A DNA stretch of 64,000 nt from Amycolatopsis taiwanensis DSM 45107 (GCF_000519205.1 NZ_KI912598.1:262390-326389), one strand, 5' to 3'. Counted from the stretch's first letter, positions 42,896 to 52,084 are shown. Notes: generated by a model from the sequence alone, not told the origin. Program-made: numbers and translations.

Positions 42896-43336
42896 TCAGG
42901 CCGAGTCGGCCACGCGCATCATCAGCTTCGCCGCCATGCCGAGCAGTTCTCGCTCGGTGTCGGTCAGCGTTTCGCCCATTGCCGCCGCGAGCCAGCGCCG
43001 TTGCCCATCGCCATAGGTACGCAGGGTTTCCAGCCCGCGGGTGGTGATCTCGACCAGCGCCTGTCGCCCGTCGTCCGGGTCGCGCCTTCGGTTGATCAGC
43101 CCGTCACGGTGGAGCGCGGCCAGGACACGGGTTAGTGACTGTGCGTGGATGCGTTCGCCGTCGGCGATCGCCTTCGGGGTTTGCGTGCCATCGCGGTGGA
43201 GCCGGCTCAACACGGCGATCACCAGCGGGCTTGGGGCGCCACGGTCCCGTTCGGCGCGCATCCGCAGGCTGAGTCCGAGTACGCCGTCTCGCACCGTGCG
43301 CGAAAGTTCGGCCAGCTCTTGGTCGGGCGTGGTCAT
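42896..43336 (-). CDS. MarR-family transcriptional regulator
   Basis: 146 residues. Winged-helix region PSPLVIAVLSRLHRDGTQTP, then the recognition part IHAQSLTRVLAALHRDGLI and the wing RRRDPDDGRQALVEIT, typical of MarR. The start ATG at 43336 is preferred; two ATGs lie a little upstream (43342 and 43393). It is divergent from ffh across 234 bases. The ligand and targets cannot be read from the sequence. Confidence 0.9.
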   Translation of the reverse strand: MTTPDQELAELSRTVRDGVLGLSLRMRAERDRGAPSPLVIAVLSRLHRDGTQTPKAIADGERIHAQSLTRVLAALHRDGLINRRRDPDDGRQALVEITTRGLETLRTYGDGQRRWLAAAMGETLTDTERELLGMAAKLMMRVADSA

Positions 43337-43492
43337 AAACATGAGCGTACTAATTCGACGGCTCCACTTCGCGGCAACGCTACTGTTGACCATCGGCTCC
43401 GCTCACGAATCCCACTAAGTGACAGTAGCGTGACTGTCCGTGGCGTGCGTAGGCTCGGGGAGTTCCTAGGAGCCGCCCCGATCTGTCGTTTT

Positions 43493-43512
43493 TAGTAAAC
43501 GTACCTTTACTA
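43493..43512. promoter_or_regulatory. palindrome upstream of ffh
   Basis: TAGTAAA-CGTACC-TTTACTA is a perfect 7-bp inverted repeat with a 6-base spacer, 58 bases before the ffh start. The A/T-rich arms stand out in this GC-rich region. It may be an operator (MarR-type sites are similar in form) or overlap the ffh promoter. Confidence 0.5.
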
Positions 43513-43570
43513 TCTCGGTGACTCGGTACCCTGGGAGAGCAACCCCCAACCAGCTGGAGCGTGCACCGCC

Positions 43571-45091
43571 GTGTTCGATACTCTTTCCGACCGGCTCACC
43601 TCGACCCTGCAGAGCCTGCGGGGCAAGGGAAAGCTGACCGACGCCGACATCGACGCCACCGCGCGCGAAATCCGGATCGCGCTGCTGGAAGCCGACGTCG
43701 CGCTGCCCGTGGTGCGGCAGTTCATCGCCCAGATCAAGCAGCGCGCGAAAGGCGCCGAGGTGTCCGCGGCGCTCAACCCGGCGCAGCAGGTCATCAAGAT
43801 CGTCAACGAGGAGCTCGTCGCGATCCTCGGCGGCGAGACCCGCCGGCTCGCGCTGGCCAAGAACCCGCCGAGCGTGATCATGCTCGCCGGCCTGCAGGGT
43901 TCCGGTAAGACCACCCTGGCCGGGAAGCTCGCGCTGTGGCTGCGGAAGCAGGGGCACGCGCCGCTGCTCGTGGCCTGTGACCTCCAGCGGCCCAACGCCG
44001 TCACCCAGCTGCAGGTCGTCGGCGAGCGCGCGGGCGTGGCGACCTTCGCGCCCGAGCCCGGAAACGGCGTCGGCGACCCGGTCGACGTGGCGCGGCGCGG
44101 GATCGACGAGGCCAAGCACGCGCAGCACGACATCGTCATCGTCGACACCGCCGGCCGGCTGGGCGTCGACGAGGAGCTGATGCGGCAGGCGGCCGACATC
44201 CGCGACGCGGTACAGCCGGACGAGACCCTGTTCGTCGTCGACGCCATGATCGGCCAGGACGCGGTGGTCACCGCGGAGGCGTTCCGCGACGGCGTCGGCT
44301 TCACCGGTGTGGTGCTCACCAAGCTCGATGGCGACGCGCGAGGCGGTGCGGCGCTGTCCGTCCGCCAGGTCACCGGTCAGCCGATCCTATTCGCGTCCAA
44401 CGGCGAGAAGCTCGAGGACTTCGACACCTTCCACCCGGACCGGATGGCCAGCCGGATCCTCGGCATGGGCGACCTGCTCACCCTGATCGAGCAGGCCGAG
44501 CAGGCCTTCGACCAGGAACAGGCCGAGAAGGCCGCGGCCAAGCTGACCACCGGGCAGCTCACCCTGGAGGACTTCCTGGAGCAGATGCTCGCGGTCCGGA
44601 AGATGGGGCCGATCGGCAACCTGCTCGGCATGCTGCCCGGCGCGGGTCAGATGAAGGACCAGTTGGCCCAGGTCGACGACAAGCAGCTCGACCGGCTGCA
44701 GGCGATCATCCGCGGCATGACACCGGCCGAGCGGGCCGACCCGAAGATCATCAACGGGTCACGCCGGCAGCGCATCGCGGTCGGTTCCGGCGTCACCGTG
44801 CGCGAGGTGAACGACCTGGTGAACCGGTTCTTCGAGGCCCGCAAGATGATGCAGCAAATGGCCGGCCGGTTCGGGTTCGGCGGTGGTGGCGGCAGCAAGA
44901 GCCGCAAGGGCAAGAAGGGGAAGAAGGGCAAGGGCCGCGGCCCCACGCAGCCGAAGGTGCGCGGCGGCCTGCCTGGCGGCATGCCGATGCTCCCGCCGGG
45001 TGGTGGCCCCGACTTCTCGCAGCTGGGCGGCGGCCTGAACGACGTGCCCGGCTTCGACCCCTCGAAGTTCAAGCTCCCCAAGAACAAATAG
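43571..45091 (+). CDS. ffh: signal recognition particle protein Ffh
   Basis: 506 residues. N domain (FDTLSDRLTSTLQSLRGKGK), G domain with GLQGSGKTTLAGKLA, DTAGRLGVDEE and TKLDGDARGGAAL, then the Met-rich M domain with the RNA-binding SRRQRIAVGSG. The tail is long, Gly/Lys-rich and then Pro/Gly-rich (about 75 residues), typical of Actinobacteria. GTG start. It binds signal peptides and SRP RNA and docks to FtsY, encoded at 3904. Confidence 0.97.
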   Translation: MFDTLSDRLTSTLQSLRGKGKLTDADIDATAREIRIALLEADVALPVVRQFIAQIKQRAKGAEVSAALNPAQQVIKIVNEELVAILGGETRRLALAKNPPSVIMLAGLQGSGKTTLAGKLALWLRKQGHAPLLVACDLQRPNAVTQLQVVGERAGVATFAPEPGNGVGDPVDVARRGIDEAKHAQHDIVIVDTAGRLGVDEELMRQAADIRDAVQPDETLFVVDAMIGQDAVVTAEAFRDGVGFTGVVLTKLDGDARGGAALSVRQVTGQPILFASNGEKLEDFDTFHPDRMASRILGMGDLLTLIEQAEQAFDQEQAEKAAAKLTTGQLTLEDFLEQMLAVRKMGPIGNLLGMLPGAGQMKDQLAQVDDKQLDRLQAIIRGMTPAERADPKIINGSRRQRIAVGSGVTVREVNDLVNRFFEARKMMQQMAGRFGFGGGGGSKSRKGKKGKKGKGRGPTQPKVRGGLPGGMPMLPPGGGPDFSQLGGGLNDVPGFDPSKFKLPKNK

Positions 45092-45104
45092 CCCGGCGGC
45101 ACCG

Positions 45105-46202
45105 GTGAGCAGCGAGCGGACCGCGAAGCGGCCGGCGCGGCACCTGCGCGGGGTCGTGCTTCCCGACGGCGAGCAGCGCGATCTGTGGATCGTGGACGGG
45201 ACGGTCAGCTTCTCGCCCGTCGAGGGCGCCGAAACCCTCGTGCGTGACGGGTTCGTCCTTCCCGGGCTGGTCGACGCGCACTGTCATCCGGGGATCGGCG
45301 TGCACGGACCCACCACAGTGGACGAAGCGGTGACGCAGGCACTCGTCGACCGCGACGCCGGCACCCTGCTCATCCGTGACTGCGGCCTGCCGATCGACGC
45401 CAGACGGTTGCAGGCCCGCGCGGATCTGCCGCGGATCATTCGCTCCGGCCGGCATCTCGCCCTGCCCAAGCGCTACATTCCGGGCCTGGGCATCGACCTG
45501 GCGCATCCGGAGGAGTTGCCGGCCGCGGTGGCGCGGCAGGCGGCGGACGGCGACGGCTGGGTCAAGCTCGTCGGCGACTGGATCGACCGGGCCGCGGGCG
45601 ACCTCGCGCCACTGTGGCCGGATGACGTGCTTGCCGAGGCCGTGAAGGTCGCACATGCCGCTGGTGCCCGGGTGACCGCGCACGTGTTCGGTGAAGATGC
45701 CCTGCCCGGACTCATCAACGCCGGCATCGACTGCCTGGAGCACGGCACCGGACTGCACGGCGAACTTCTCGACGAACTGGCCCGCCGCGAGATCGCGCTG
45801 GTGCCGACCCTGATCAACATCGAGAACTTTCCCGGTATCGCGGACAAGGCCGGCAAGTACCCGCGCTACGCATCACACATGCGTGCCCTGCATGCGGGCG
45901 TGACGACGATGATCGGCGCCGCGCTCGATGCCGGTGTCGCGATCTACGCGGGCACCGACGCCGGCGGCATGGTCGAGCACGGCAGGATCGTCGACGAGAT
46001 CGAGGCGCTGCACCGGTGCGGGATGGCCCGCGAGCAGGCGCTGGCCGCCGCGTGCTGGTCGGCCCGGTCCTGGCTGGGGCGGCCCGGCGTCGAGGAGGGT
46101 GCCCCGGCGGATCTGCTCGTCTACTCCGCCGATCCCCGCGAAGATCTTGGCGTCCTCCGCACGCCGCGGCACATCCTGCTCGGTGGGGCCCTCGTTCGCT
46201 GA
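45105..46202 (+). CDS. amidohydrolase family protein (ffh neighbour)
   Basis: 365 residues. Metal-binding amidohydrolase motifs: VLPGLVDAHCHPGIGV, VTAHVFGEDAL, CLEHGTGLH and AGTDAGGMVEHG, with WVKLVGDWID where the bridging Lys is expected. It occupies the position of the amidohydrolase found beside ffh in mycobacteria (Rv2915c type). Substrate unknown. GTG start 13 bases after ffh, suggesting co-transcription. Confidence 0.88.
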   Translation: MSSERTAKRPARHLRGVVLPDGEQRDLWIVDGTVSFSPVEGAETLVRDGFVLPGLVDAHCHPGIGVHGPTTVDEAVTQALVDRDAGTLLIRDCGLPIDARRLQARADLPRIIRSGRHLALPKRYIPGLGIDLAHPEELPAAVARQAADGDGWVKLVGDWIDRAAGDLAPLWPDDVLAEAVKVAHAAGARVTAHVFGEDALPGLINAGIDCLEHGTGLHGELLDELARREIALVPTLINIENFPGIADKAGKYPRYASHMRALHAGVTTMIGAALDAGVAIYAGTDAGGMVEHGRIVDEIEALHRCGMAREQALAAACWSARSWLGRPGVEEGAPADLLVYSADPREDLGVLRTPRHILLGGALVR

Positions 46203-46358
46203 ACCACGTCACGGTCCACGAGCGGGTGGTTGCGCATCGTGACCTTTGGGTAAGAATGGTTCGATGCGGCCGGCTCACCCGGCCCGCTTCACCGCCGCCC
46301 CGTGACGCGACGGGTTTAGTTTCGGAAAGTGGCTCAATGGATCAACTGGAGGATCCGC

Positions 46359-47156
46359 GTGACGTCAGCGCAGTCGGGCGAGCCGGTTTCCGAAGCGGAC
46401 CCGTTGGAGCTGCCGGAGGTCGGTGAGCCCATTCCCGAACACCGATGGGGATTCGGGGCCTTTCTCCTCGTCGAGGCCGTGCTTCTGGCCGTCGCGGCGT
46501 TCGTCAGCGTCCTGCTCGGCCCGGCCCCGCCCGGCGAGCCGACCCCGATCCGCGACGTGCTGATCGGCACCATGGCGCCGACGGTGCTGGCGGCCCTGGT
46601 GGCGGTGCTGATCACGGTGTGGCGTGGCAACGGCCCGCGTGTCGACCTGCGGTTGACCTGGCGCTGGTCGGACGTGTGGCTCGGGGTCAAGCTCGGCGCG
46701 CTCGGCCTGGTGCTCACCAGCTTGGGCACCTTCCTGTGGTCGGAGGTGGTGGGGGAGAACAAGGCGACCTCGGCCATCTCGGCACTGGTGGACAACCAGC
46801 CCATGTCGGTGACCGCCGCGGTGATCATGTTCTGCTACCTGTGGCTGATCGGCCCGATCTGCGAGGAGATCATCTACCGCGGGCTGCTGTGGACCGCGGT
46901 GGAACGGCTGAGCTGGGGTAAGGAGAACCCGGAGAAGTGGGGCAGGCTGGCGGCCTTCCTGCTGTCCACGGCCGTCTTCGCGGTGAGCCACCTGGAGCCG
47001 CTGCGGACCACGTTGCTGCTGGTGATCGCGGTGCCGATCGGCCTCGCCCGGCTGTTCACCGGCCGGCTGCTCGGCAGTATCGTCGCGCACCAGATGAACA
47101 ACTTTTTGCCCGCTCTGGCGCTGCTGCTCACCTCGCTGGGCGTGATGACCCTCTAG
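46359..47156 (+). CDS. CPBP-family intramembrane glutamic protease
   Basis: 265 residues, about 6-7 membrane helices. The CPBP/Abi signature is present: GPICEEIIYRGLLW (EExxxR), AVFAVSHLEPLR (conserved His) and SIVAHQMNNFLP. The GTG at 46359 has GGAGG six bases upstream; an earlier GTG at 46329 is less well supported. Bacterial members are linked to membrane-protein or peptide processing and bacteriocin immunity. It is upstream of the rpsP operon. Confidence 0.88.
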   Translation: MTSAQSGEPVSEADPLELPEVGEPIPEHRWGFGAFLLVEAVLLAVAAFVSVLLGPAPPGEPTPIRDVLIGTMAPTVLAALVAVLITVWRGNGPRVDLRLTWRWSDVWLGVKLGALGLVLTSLGTFLWSEVVGENKATSAISALVDNQPMSVTAAVIMFCYLWLIGPICEEIIYRGLLWTAVERLSWGKENPEKWGRLAAFLLSTAVFAVSHLEPLRTTLLLVIAVPIGLARLFTGRLLGSIVAHQMNNFLPALALLLTSLGVMTL

Positions 47157-47323
47157 CCGTCCCGGCATACCGGTCTGGCAGAATAGATGCTTGCCCGCTG
47201 CGGCCGGTCCCTCTCACCGCGCCGTGGCGACCCAGAACTTCGGGTACCCGTGTCCGTTTCCCCACTCGGATCGTGTCCCGACACACACTGAGCACGACAG
47301 AGAACTGAGGAGTACCCACACCC

Positions 47324-47752
47324 GTGGCCGTCAAGATCAAGCTGCAGCGCCTCGGCAAGATCCGTGCGCCGTACTACCGCATCATCGTTGCTGACGCGCG
47401 CACCCGCCGGGATGGCAAGGCCATCGAGACGATCGGCAAGTACCACCCCAAGGAGGAGCCGAGCTTCATCGAGGTCGACTCCGAACGTGCGCAGTACTGG
47501 CTGGGCGTGGGCGCGCAGCCGACCGAGCCGGTGCAGCGGATTCTCGAGATCACCGGCGACTGGCAGAAGTTCAAGGGCCTGCCGGGCGCCGAGGGCACGC
47601 TGAAGGTGCGCCCGCCCAAGCCGTCCAAGCAGGAGCTGTTCAACGCCGCGCTGGCCGCCGCCGGCGAGGAGCCTTCCACCGAGGCCACCACGCCGAAGAA
47701 GAAGGCTCCGAAGAAGGCCGAGGCCGACGAGGCGGGCAAGGAAGAAGCGTGA
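47324..47752 (+). CDS. rpsP: 30S ribosomal protein S16
   Basis: 142 residues. AVKIKLQRLGKIRAPYYRIIVADARTRRDG is the S16 core. The C-terminal 60 residues are an actinobacterial Lys/Ala/Glu extension (KKKAPKKAEADEAGKEEA). GTG start. The leader contains CAGAAT at about 47179 as a -10 candidate. First gene of rpsP-khpA-rimM-trmD. Confidence 0.97.
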   Translation: MAVKIKLQRLGKIRAPYYRIIVADARTRRDGKAIETIGKYHPKEEPSFIEVDSERAQYWLGVGAQPTEPVQRILEITGDWQKFKGLPGAEGTLKVRPPKPSKQELFNAALAAAGEEPSTEATTPKKKAPKKAEADEAGKEEA

Positions 47753-47801
47753 GCTTTTCCAGGCCAAGTCGCGGCACTGAAGCTGCGCGCAAGGAGGCAG
47801 C

Positions 47802-48041
47802 GTGAGCTTTCTCGCCGACTCCCTCGAACACCTGGTCCGCGGGATCGTCGACAACCCGGACGACGTCCGGGTCGAGCTGATCACCACCCGGCGCGGCCGC
47901 ACCCTCGAGGTACACGTCCACCCGGACGACCTCGGCAAGGTGATCGGCCGTGGCGGGCGGACCGCGACGGCACTGCGCACCGTGATGGGCGGGATCGGTG
48001 GCCGCGGCGTCCGGGTGGACGTCGTCGACACCGACCGCTGA
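47802..48041 (+). CDS. khpA: KH-domain RNA-binding protein KhpA
   Basis: 79 residues, a single type II KH domain: VHPDDLGKVIGRGGRTATALRTVM with the GxxG loop (GRGG). KhpA (with KhpB) binds RNA and affects cell-envelope and ribosome functions. GTG start with AAGGAGGC eight bases upstream; 49 bases after rpsP. Confidence 0.95.
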   Translation: MSFLADSLEHLVRGIVDNPDDVRVELITTRRGRTLEVHVHPDDLGKVIGRGGRTATALRTVMGGIGGRGVRVDVVDTDR

Positions 48042-48057
48042 CCGGGCTCGGCTTGCC

Positions 48058-48570
48058 GTGGAGGTAGTGGTCGGTCGCGTCGCCAAGGCGCACGGGGTCC
48101 GCGGTGAGGTGACCGTGGAGCTGCGTACCGACTCTCCGGACGAACGTTTCCGCGCCGGCGCCGTGCTGAACTTGCGGCGCCGGGACGGCAGCGTCGGTGA
48201 ACTCACCGTGGTGGCCGCTCGCCCGCACAGCGGCCGGCTGCTGGTGACGTTCGAGCAGATCCGCAGTCGGGAGGACGCGGAAGCGGTGCGTGGCGCGCTC
48301 CTGCTCGCCGACACCGCGGATCTGCCCCCGTCGGAGGACCCGGACGAGTTCTATGACCACGAACTCGAGGGCCTGCGGGCCGAACTCACTGACGGCACGC
48401 CTGCCGGGACGGTCCAGGAGATCGTGCATGCCCCCGGCGGCGAGCTGCTTTCCCTGGACCATGCGGGGCGGACCGTGCTGGTGCCGTTCGTTCGCGAGAT
48501 CGTCCCGGTGGTCGACGTCGCGGGCGGCCGGGTCGTCCTCGATCCTCCCGAGGGCCTGCTGGACGGTTGA
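48058..48570 (+). CDS. rimM: ribosome maturation factor RimM
   Basis: 170 residues. VVVGRVAKAHGVRGEVTVEL is the N-terminal barrel, FYDHELEGL the hinge into the PRC-barrel domain, and VPFVREIVPVVDV near the end is conserved. It assists 30S head maturation and binds S19. The GTG at 48058 lies 16 bases after the khpA stop. Confidence 0.95.
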   Translation: MEVVVGRVAKAHGVRGEVTVELRTDSPDERFRAGAVLNLRRRDGSVGELTVVAARPHSGRLLVTFEQIRSREDAEAVRGALLLADTADLPPSEDPDEFYDHELEGLRAELTDGTPAGTVQEIVHAPGGELLSLDHAGRTVLVPFVREIVPVVDVAGGRVVLDPPEGLLDG

Positions 48571-48602
48571 CATGGTTGCTGCGATTCGAAAGGCGGCGCC
48601 AG

Positions 48603-49409
48603 ATGACCGGTGAGCAAGCGGACTCGCGCCGACCGCTGCTGCGCATCGACGTCGTCACGATCTTTCCCGAGTACCTCGATCCGCTTCGCGCCGCGCTGCT
48701 CGGCCGGGCCATCGAGCGTGGGCTCATCGAGGTCAACGTGCACGACCTCCGCGACTGGACGCACGACGTGCACCGGGCCGTCGACGACGCTCCGTACGGC
48801 GGCGGGCCCGGCATGGTGATGAAGCCGCAGGTCTGGGGCGACGCACTGGACGACGTTTGCGACGAAGCCACTCGGCTCGTGGTCCCGACGCCGGCCGGGC
48901 GCCCGTTCACCCAGGACATGGCGCATGCCTATGCCGCCGAAGAGCACCTGGTGTTCGCATGCGGGCGGTACGAGGGCATCGACCAGCGGGTGATCGAGGA
49001 CGCCGCGCGCCGGATGCCGGTCGACGAGGTCTCGATCGGGGACTACGTGCTGGTCGGTGGCGAGGCCGCGGTGTTGGTGATCGTCGAGGCGACCGCCCGG
49101 TTGCTGCCGGGTGTGCTGGGCAACCCGGTTTCGGCCGAGCAGGACTCCTTCTCCGACGGCCTGCTGGAAGGTCCCAGCTACACCCGTCCCGAGGTGTGGC
49201 GCGACCTGGCGGTTCCGGAGGTGCTGCGGTCGGGCAACCACGCCTTGATCGACCGCTGGCGCCGGGACCAGGCACTGCAGCGAACGGTGCGGCGCCGACC
49301 CGAACTGCTGGACCGGCTCCCGGAAGGAAGCCTGGACCACCATGATCTCGCGGTGCTGGATCAGGTGCGGCGCGAGCCGGACGGACCCCATGGTTCCCGC
49401 GTGAGGTAA
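48603..49409 (+). CDS. trmD: tRNA (guanine-N1)-methyltransferase TrmD
   Basis: 268 residues. SPOUT fold: RIDVVTIFPEYLDPLRAALL, DDAPYGGGPGMVMKPQ, the knot CGRYEGIDQRVIED with EVSIGDYVLVGGE, and GLLEGPSYTRPEVW. It makes m1G37 in tRNA. The ATG at 48603 is preferred over a TTG at 48567 that would add 12 residues. Confidence 0.96.
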   Translation: MTGEQADSRRPLLRIDVVTIFPEYLDPLRAALLGRAIERGLIEVNVHDLRDWTHDVHRAVDDAPYGGGPGMVMKPQVWGDALDDVCDEATRLVVPTPAGRPFTQDMAHAYAAEEHLVFACGRYEGIDQRVIEDAARRMPVDEVSIGDYVLVGGEAAVLVIVEATARLLPGVLGNPVSAEQDSFSDGLLEGPSYTRPEVWRDLAVPEVLRSGNHALIDRWRRDQALQRTVRRRPELLDRLPEGSLDHHDLAVLDQVRREPDGPHGSRVR

Positions 49410-49415
49410 GTCTGC

Positions 49416-49455
49416 GATACTTTACCGGTTGGCGCGCGGCGGTAGCCGTGCGCGC
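49416..49455 (+). promoter_or_regulatory. rplS leader: -10 candidate and hairpin
   Basis: GATACT at 49416-49421 is a plausible -10. Directly downstream GCGCGCGGC, a GGTA loop and GCCGTGCGCGC form a strong stem with a two-base bulge (49432-49455). The 131-base leader may carry a regulatory or processing structure for L19. Confidence 0.4.
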
Positions 49456-49540
49456 CTGCCTTTGAGCCCCCGGGTCGATCGCCCTCGAGCAGGTGCGCGC
49501 CCGGAACCACCAGACATAGAAGGACGAGGACTGACCCCCG

Positions 49541-49900
49541 ATGAACACCCTGGACGCACTGGATGCGCAGTCGCTGCGTACCGACATTCCGAACTTCCGC
49601 CCGGGTGACACTCTGAAGGTGCACGTTCGCGTTATCGAGGGAAACCGCGAACGGAACCAGGTCTTCCAAGGCGTGGTCATCCGCCGCCAGGGCGGTGGCA
49701 TCCGCGAGACCTTCACGGTCCGGAAGGTCTCCTTCGGTGTCGGCGTGGAGCGTACGTTCCCCGTGCATACGCCGAACATCGCCAAGATCGAGGTCTTCAA
49801 GCGCGGTGACGTGCGGCGCGCCAAGCTGTACTACCTGCGTGGCCTGCGCGGCAAGGCGGCCAAGATCAAGGAGCGTCGCGAAGCCCCCACCGCGTCCTGA
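49541..49900 (+). CDS. rplS: 50S ribosomal protein L19
   Basis: 119 residues. DIPNFRPGDTLKVHVRVIEG, NRERNQVFQGVVIRRQGGGI and VGVERTFPVHTPNI are the family's conserved blocks, followed by RGKAAKIKERR. Located at the 30S-50S interface. ATG start; usual neighbour of trmD and lepB. Confidence 0.97.
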   Translation: MNTLDALDAQSLRTDIPNFRPGDTLKVHVRVIEGNRERNQVFQGVVIRRQGGGIRETFTVRKVSFGVGVERTFPVHTPNIAKIEVFKRGDVRRAKLYYLRGLRGKAAKIKERREAPTAS

Positions 49901-49925
49901 ACCCAGCCCCGGTAGCCTGGCCAAC

Positions 49926-50843
49926 GTGGTCGAACCTGTGCCCTCGAATGCCGCCGAGGACGAGCCGGACGAAAACGCCGAATCCGGAGAACGCGGTAAG
50001 CGGCATCGCAAAAAGCCCGGAAAGCAACGTTCGTTCTGGGTTGAGCTGCCGATTCTGATCGTCGTGGCACTGGTACTGGCCTTCGTGTTCCAGCAGTTTT
50101 TGGCACGGGTCTACACCATTCCGTCGGGTTCGATGGAGGCCACGCTCCACGGCTGCACCGGCTGCTACGGCGACAAGGTGCTCGTCGACAAGATCACCTA
50201 CGATTTCACCGACCCCTCGCCGGGGGACGTGGTGGTGTTCAAGGGCCCGCCGGCGTGGCTGGAGAGCGAGGCGCCCCCGGAGGAGTCCGGTAACGCGGTG
50301 GTCCGCTTCTTCCAGAACGTCGGCTCGGTGTTCGGACTGGCCCCGCCCAACGAGCGGGACTTCGTCAAGCGGGTCATCGCCGTGGGCGGCCAGACGGTGC
50401 AGTGCTGCGACGCGCAGAATCGGGTCATGGTCGACGGCAAGCCGTTGAACGAGCCGTACATCCACTGGGAGAATCCGGCCAAGCCGGTGCAGGACTCCTT
50501 CGAGCCGGTCACGGTGCCGCAGGGTGATGTCTGGGTGATGGGCGACAACCGCAACAACTCCTTCGACTCGCGCTATCAGGGCGGCGGCGGAGTCAACGGC
50601 GCGGTGCCCCTGTCGGATGTCATCGGCAAGGCGAGGTTCATCGTCCTGCCGCCGAGCCGTTGGGGCGGGGTCAGCGACACCGACCCGCAGGCCGCGCCGG
50701 CCGGGTCCGCCCAGGGGCTCAGCGCTCCGGCGTGGCAGGAGGGCGCTCCGCTCGGTTTCGGCGCGATCGCCGCGTGGCCGACCGTGCTGCTCGGCCGGCG
50801 GCTCGGCTCCGGGTTGCGCAGGGTGGTAAAGCGAAAGCGGTAG
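49926..50843 (+). CDS. lepB: signal peptidase I
   Basis: 305 residues. A basic cytosolic N-terminus leads to one membrane helix (LPILIVVALVLAFVFQQFLA). The catalytic Ser is in YTIPSGSMEATL, the Lys in DFVKRVIAVGGQ, and the box E region in GDVWVMGDNRNNSFDSR. Unusual cysteines follow the Ser box (HGCTGCYGDK) and VQCCDAQ, possibly disulfides outside the membrane. The C-terminal 70 residues end in a second hydrophobic stretch and a KRKR tail. It removes Sec/Tat signal peptides. Confidence 0.93.
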   Translation: MVEPVPSNAAEDEPDENAESGERGKRHRKKPGKQRSFWVELPILIVVALVLAFVFQQFLARVYTIPSGSMEATLHGCTGCYGDKVLVDKITYDFTDPSPGDVVVFKGPPAWLESEAPPEESGNAVVRFFQNVGSVFGLAPPNERDFVKRVIAVGGQTVQCCDAQNRVMVDGKPLNEPYIHWENPAKPVQDSFEPVTVPQGDVWVMGDNRNNSFDSRYQGGGGVNGAVPLSDVIGKARFIVLPPSRWGGVSDTDPQAAPAGSAQGLSAPAWQEGAPLGFGAIAAWPTVLLGRRLGSGLRRVVKRKR

Positions 50844-50848
50844 GACGA

Positions 50849-51664
50849 GTGGGTAGCTCTTCGGCGCTCCGGCCACCCCGGGCGATCATCCGGGGGCAGA
50901 CGTCCTGGGGACTCCAGTCGGCCCTCGACCGGCGCGGGCTCGGCCCGGTCGCCGGTGTCGACGAGGCCGGGCGTGGTGCCTGCGCGGGCCCGCTCGTGGT
51001 CGCCGCATGCGTGCTGCGACCGGGCGACGCGGCACGGCTGGCCGAACTCGACGATTCCAAGTTGCTCACCCCGCTTGCGCGCGAGCGCGTCTATGAGCGG
51101 GTACTGGCCAGGGCGATGGACTATTCGATCATCGTGGTGCCACCGGAGGAGGTCGACGCGCGCGGCATTCACGTGACCAACATCGAAGGCATGCGGCGCG
51201 CTGTGGCCAGCCTCGGCGCGTGCCCGGGTTACGTGCTGACCGACGGGTTCCGGGTGCCCGGACTGCCCGCGCCGAGCATGCCGGTGATCAAGGGCGACCG
51301 TGCGGTGGCCTGCGTGGCGGCGGCCTCAGTGCTGGCCAAGGTCACCCGGGACCGGATCATGACCGAGCTGCACGGAGAGCACCCGATGTACGGGTTCGAC
51401 GTGCACAAGGGGTACACCACGCCCGAACACGGCGCGGCACTCACCGAATACGGTCCGAGTGAGGTACATCGGTGGTCGTACGCCAACGTGGCGACGGCGG
51501 CCGCCGCGCACGGGCGGCGCCCGCCGCGCCGGGTCATGCTGAGCGTGGCGGCGCTCGGGCACACCGGGGCGCCGGTGCGTGCCCTGGACGGCGGCTTGAG
51601 TCAGAATGAAAGTTCCGCCGTCGGATATCGCTCCAGCTCGCGAGGAGGGGCCCCGATTCCATGA
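50849..51664 (+). CDS. rnhB: ribonuclease HII
   Basis: 271 residues. Catalytic acidic residues are in VAGVDEAGRGACAGPLV (Asp-Glu-Gly motif), YVLTDGFRVPG and the ASVLAKVTRDRIM segment. It cleaves RNA in RNA/DNA hybrids and single ribonucleotides in DNA. The GTG at 50849 follows lepB by five bases. The C-terminal 55 residues extend past the catalytic core, and the stop overlaps the next ATG. Confidence 0.94.
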   Translation: MGSSSALRPPRAIIRGQTSWGLQSALDRRGLGPVAGVDEAGRGACAGPLVVAACVLRPGDAARLAELDDSKLLTPLARERVYERVLARAMDYSIIVVPPEEVDARGIHVTNIEGMRRAVASLGACPGYVLTDGFRVPGLPAPSMPVIKGDRAVACVAAASVLAKVTRDRIMTELHGEHPMYGFDVHKGYTTPEHGAALTEYGPSEVHRWSYANVATAAAAHGRRPPRRVMLSVAALGHTGAPVRALDGGLSQNESSAVGYRSSSRGGAPIP

Positions 51665-51984
51665 GCGCAGAGGATCTCGAGAAGTACGAGACCGAGATGG
51701 AACTGTCGCTGTACCGGGAGTACCGGGACATCGTCAGCCAGTTCTCGTACGTGGTGGAGACCGAGCGGCGGTTCTACCTGGCCAATGCGGTCGACGTTCA
51801 GGTCCGCGACGGTGGGGGCGAAGTCTACTTCGAGGTCCGGATGTCCGACGCCTGGGTCTGGGACATGTACCGCCCCGCTCGGTTCGTCAAGAACGTCCGC
51901 GTCATCACCTTCAAGGACGTCAACGTCGAAGAACTCGAGAAACCTGACCTTCGCCTTCCCGAGGACGGCCCCTTCTCCGGCTGA
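51661..51984 (+). CDS. DUF2469 family protein
   Basis: 107 residues, highly conserved in Actinobacteria (mycobacterial Rv2901c type) immediately after rnhB. YETEMELSLYREYRDIVSQF and YFEVRMSDAWVWDMYRPARF are characteristic. Acidic overall, no signal or membrane segment. Function unknown. ATGA overlap with rnhB. Confidence 0.93.
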   Translation: MSAEDLEKYETEMELSLYREYRDIVSQFSYVVETERRFYLANAVDVQVRDGGGEVYFEVRMSDAWVWDMYRPARFVKNVRVITFKDVNVEELEKPDLRLPEDGPFSG

Positions 51985-52084
51985 CCGCTCCTTGCCGGGC
52001 GCAGGTGGGTGAGCCGGCTTTACGGCCGGGCGCCTACCACAGCAGGCCGACAGTTTTCCGGTCCGGCCGCATGGAAGGTTCCGT

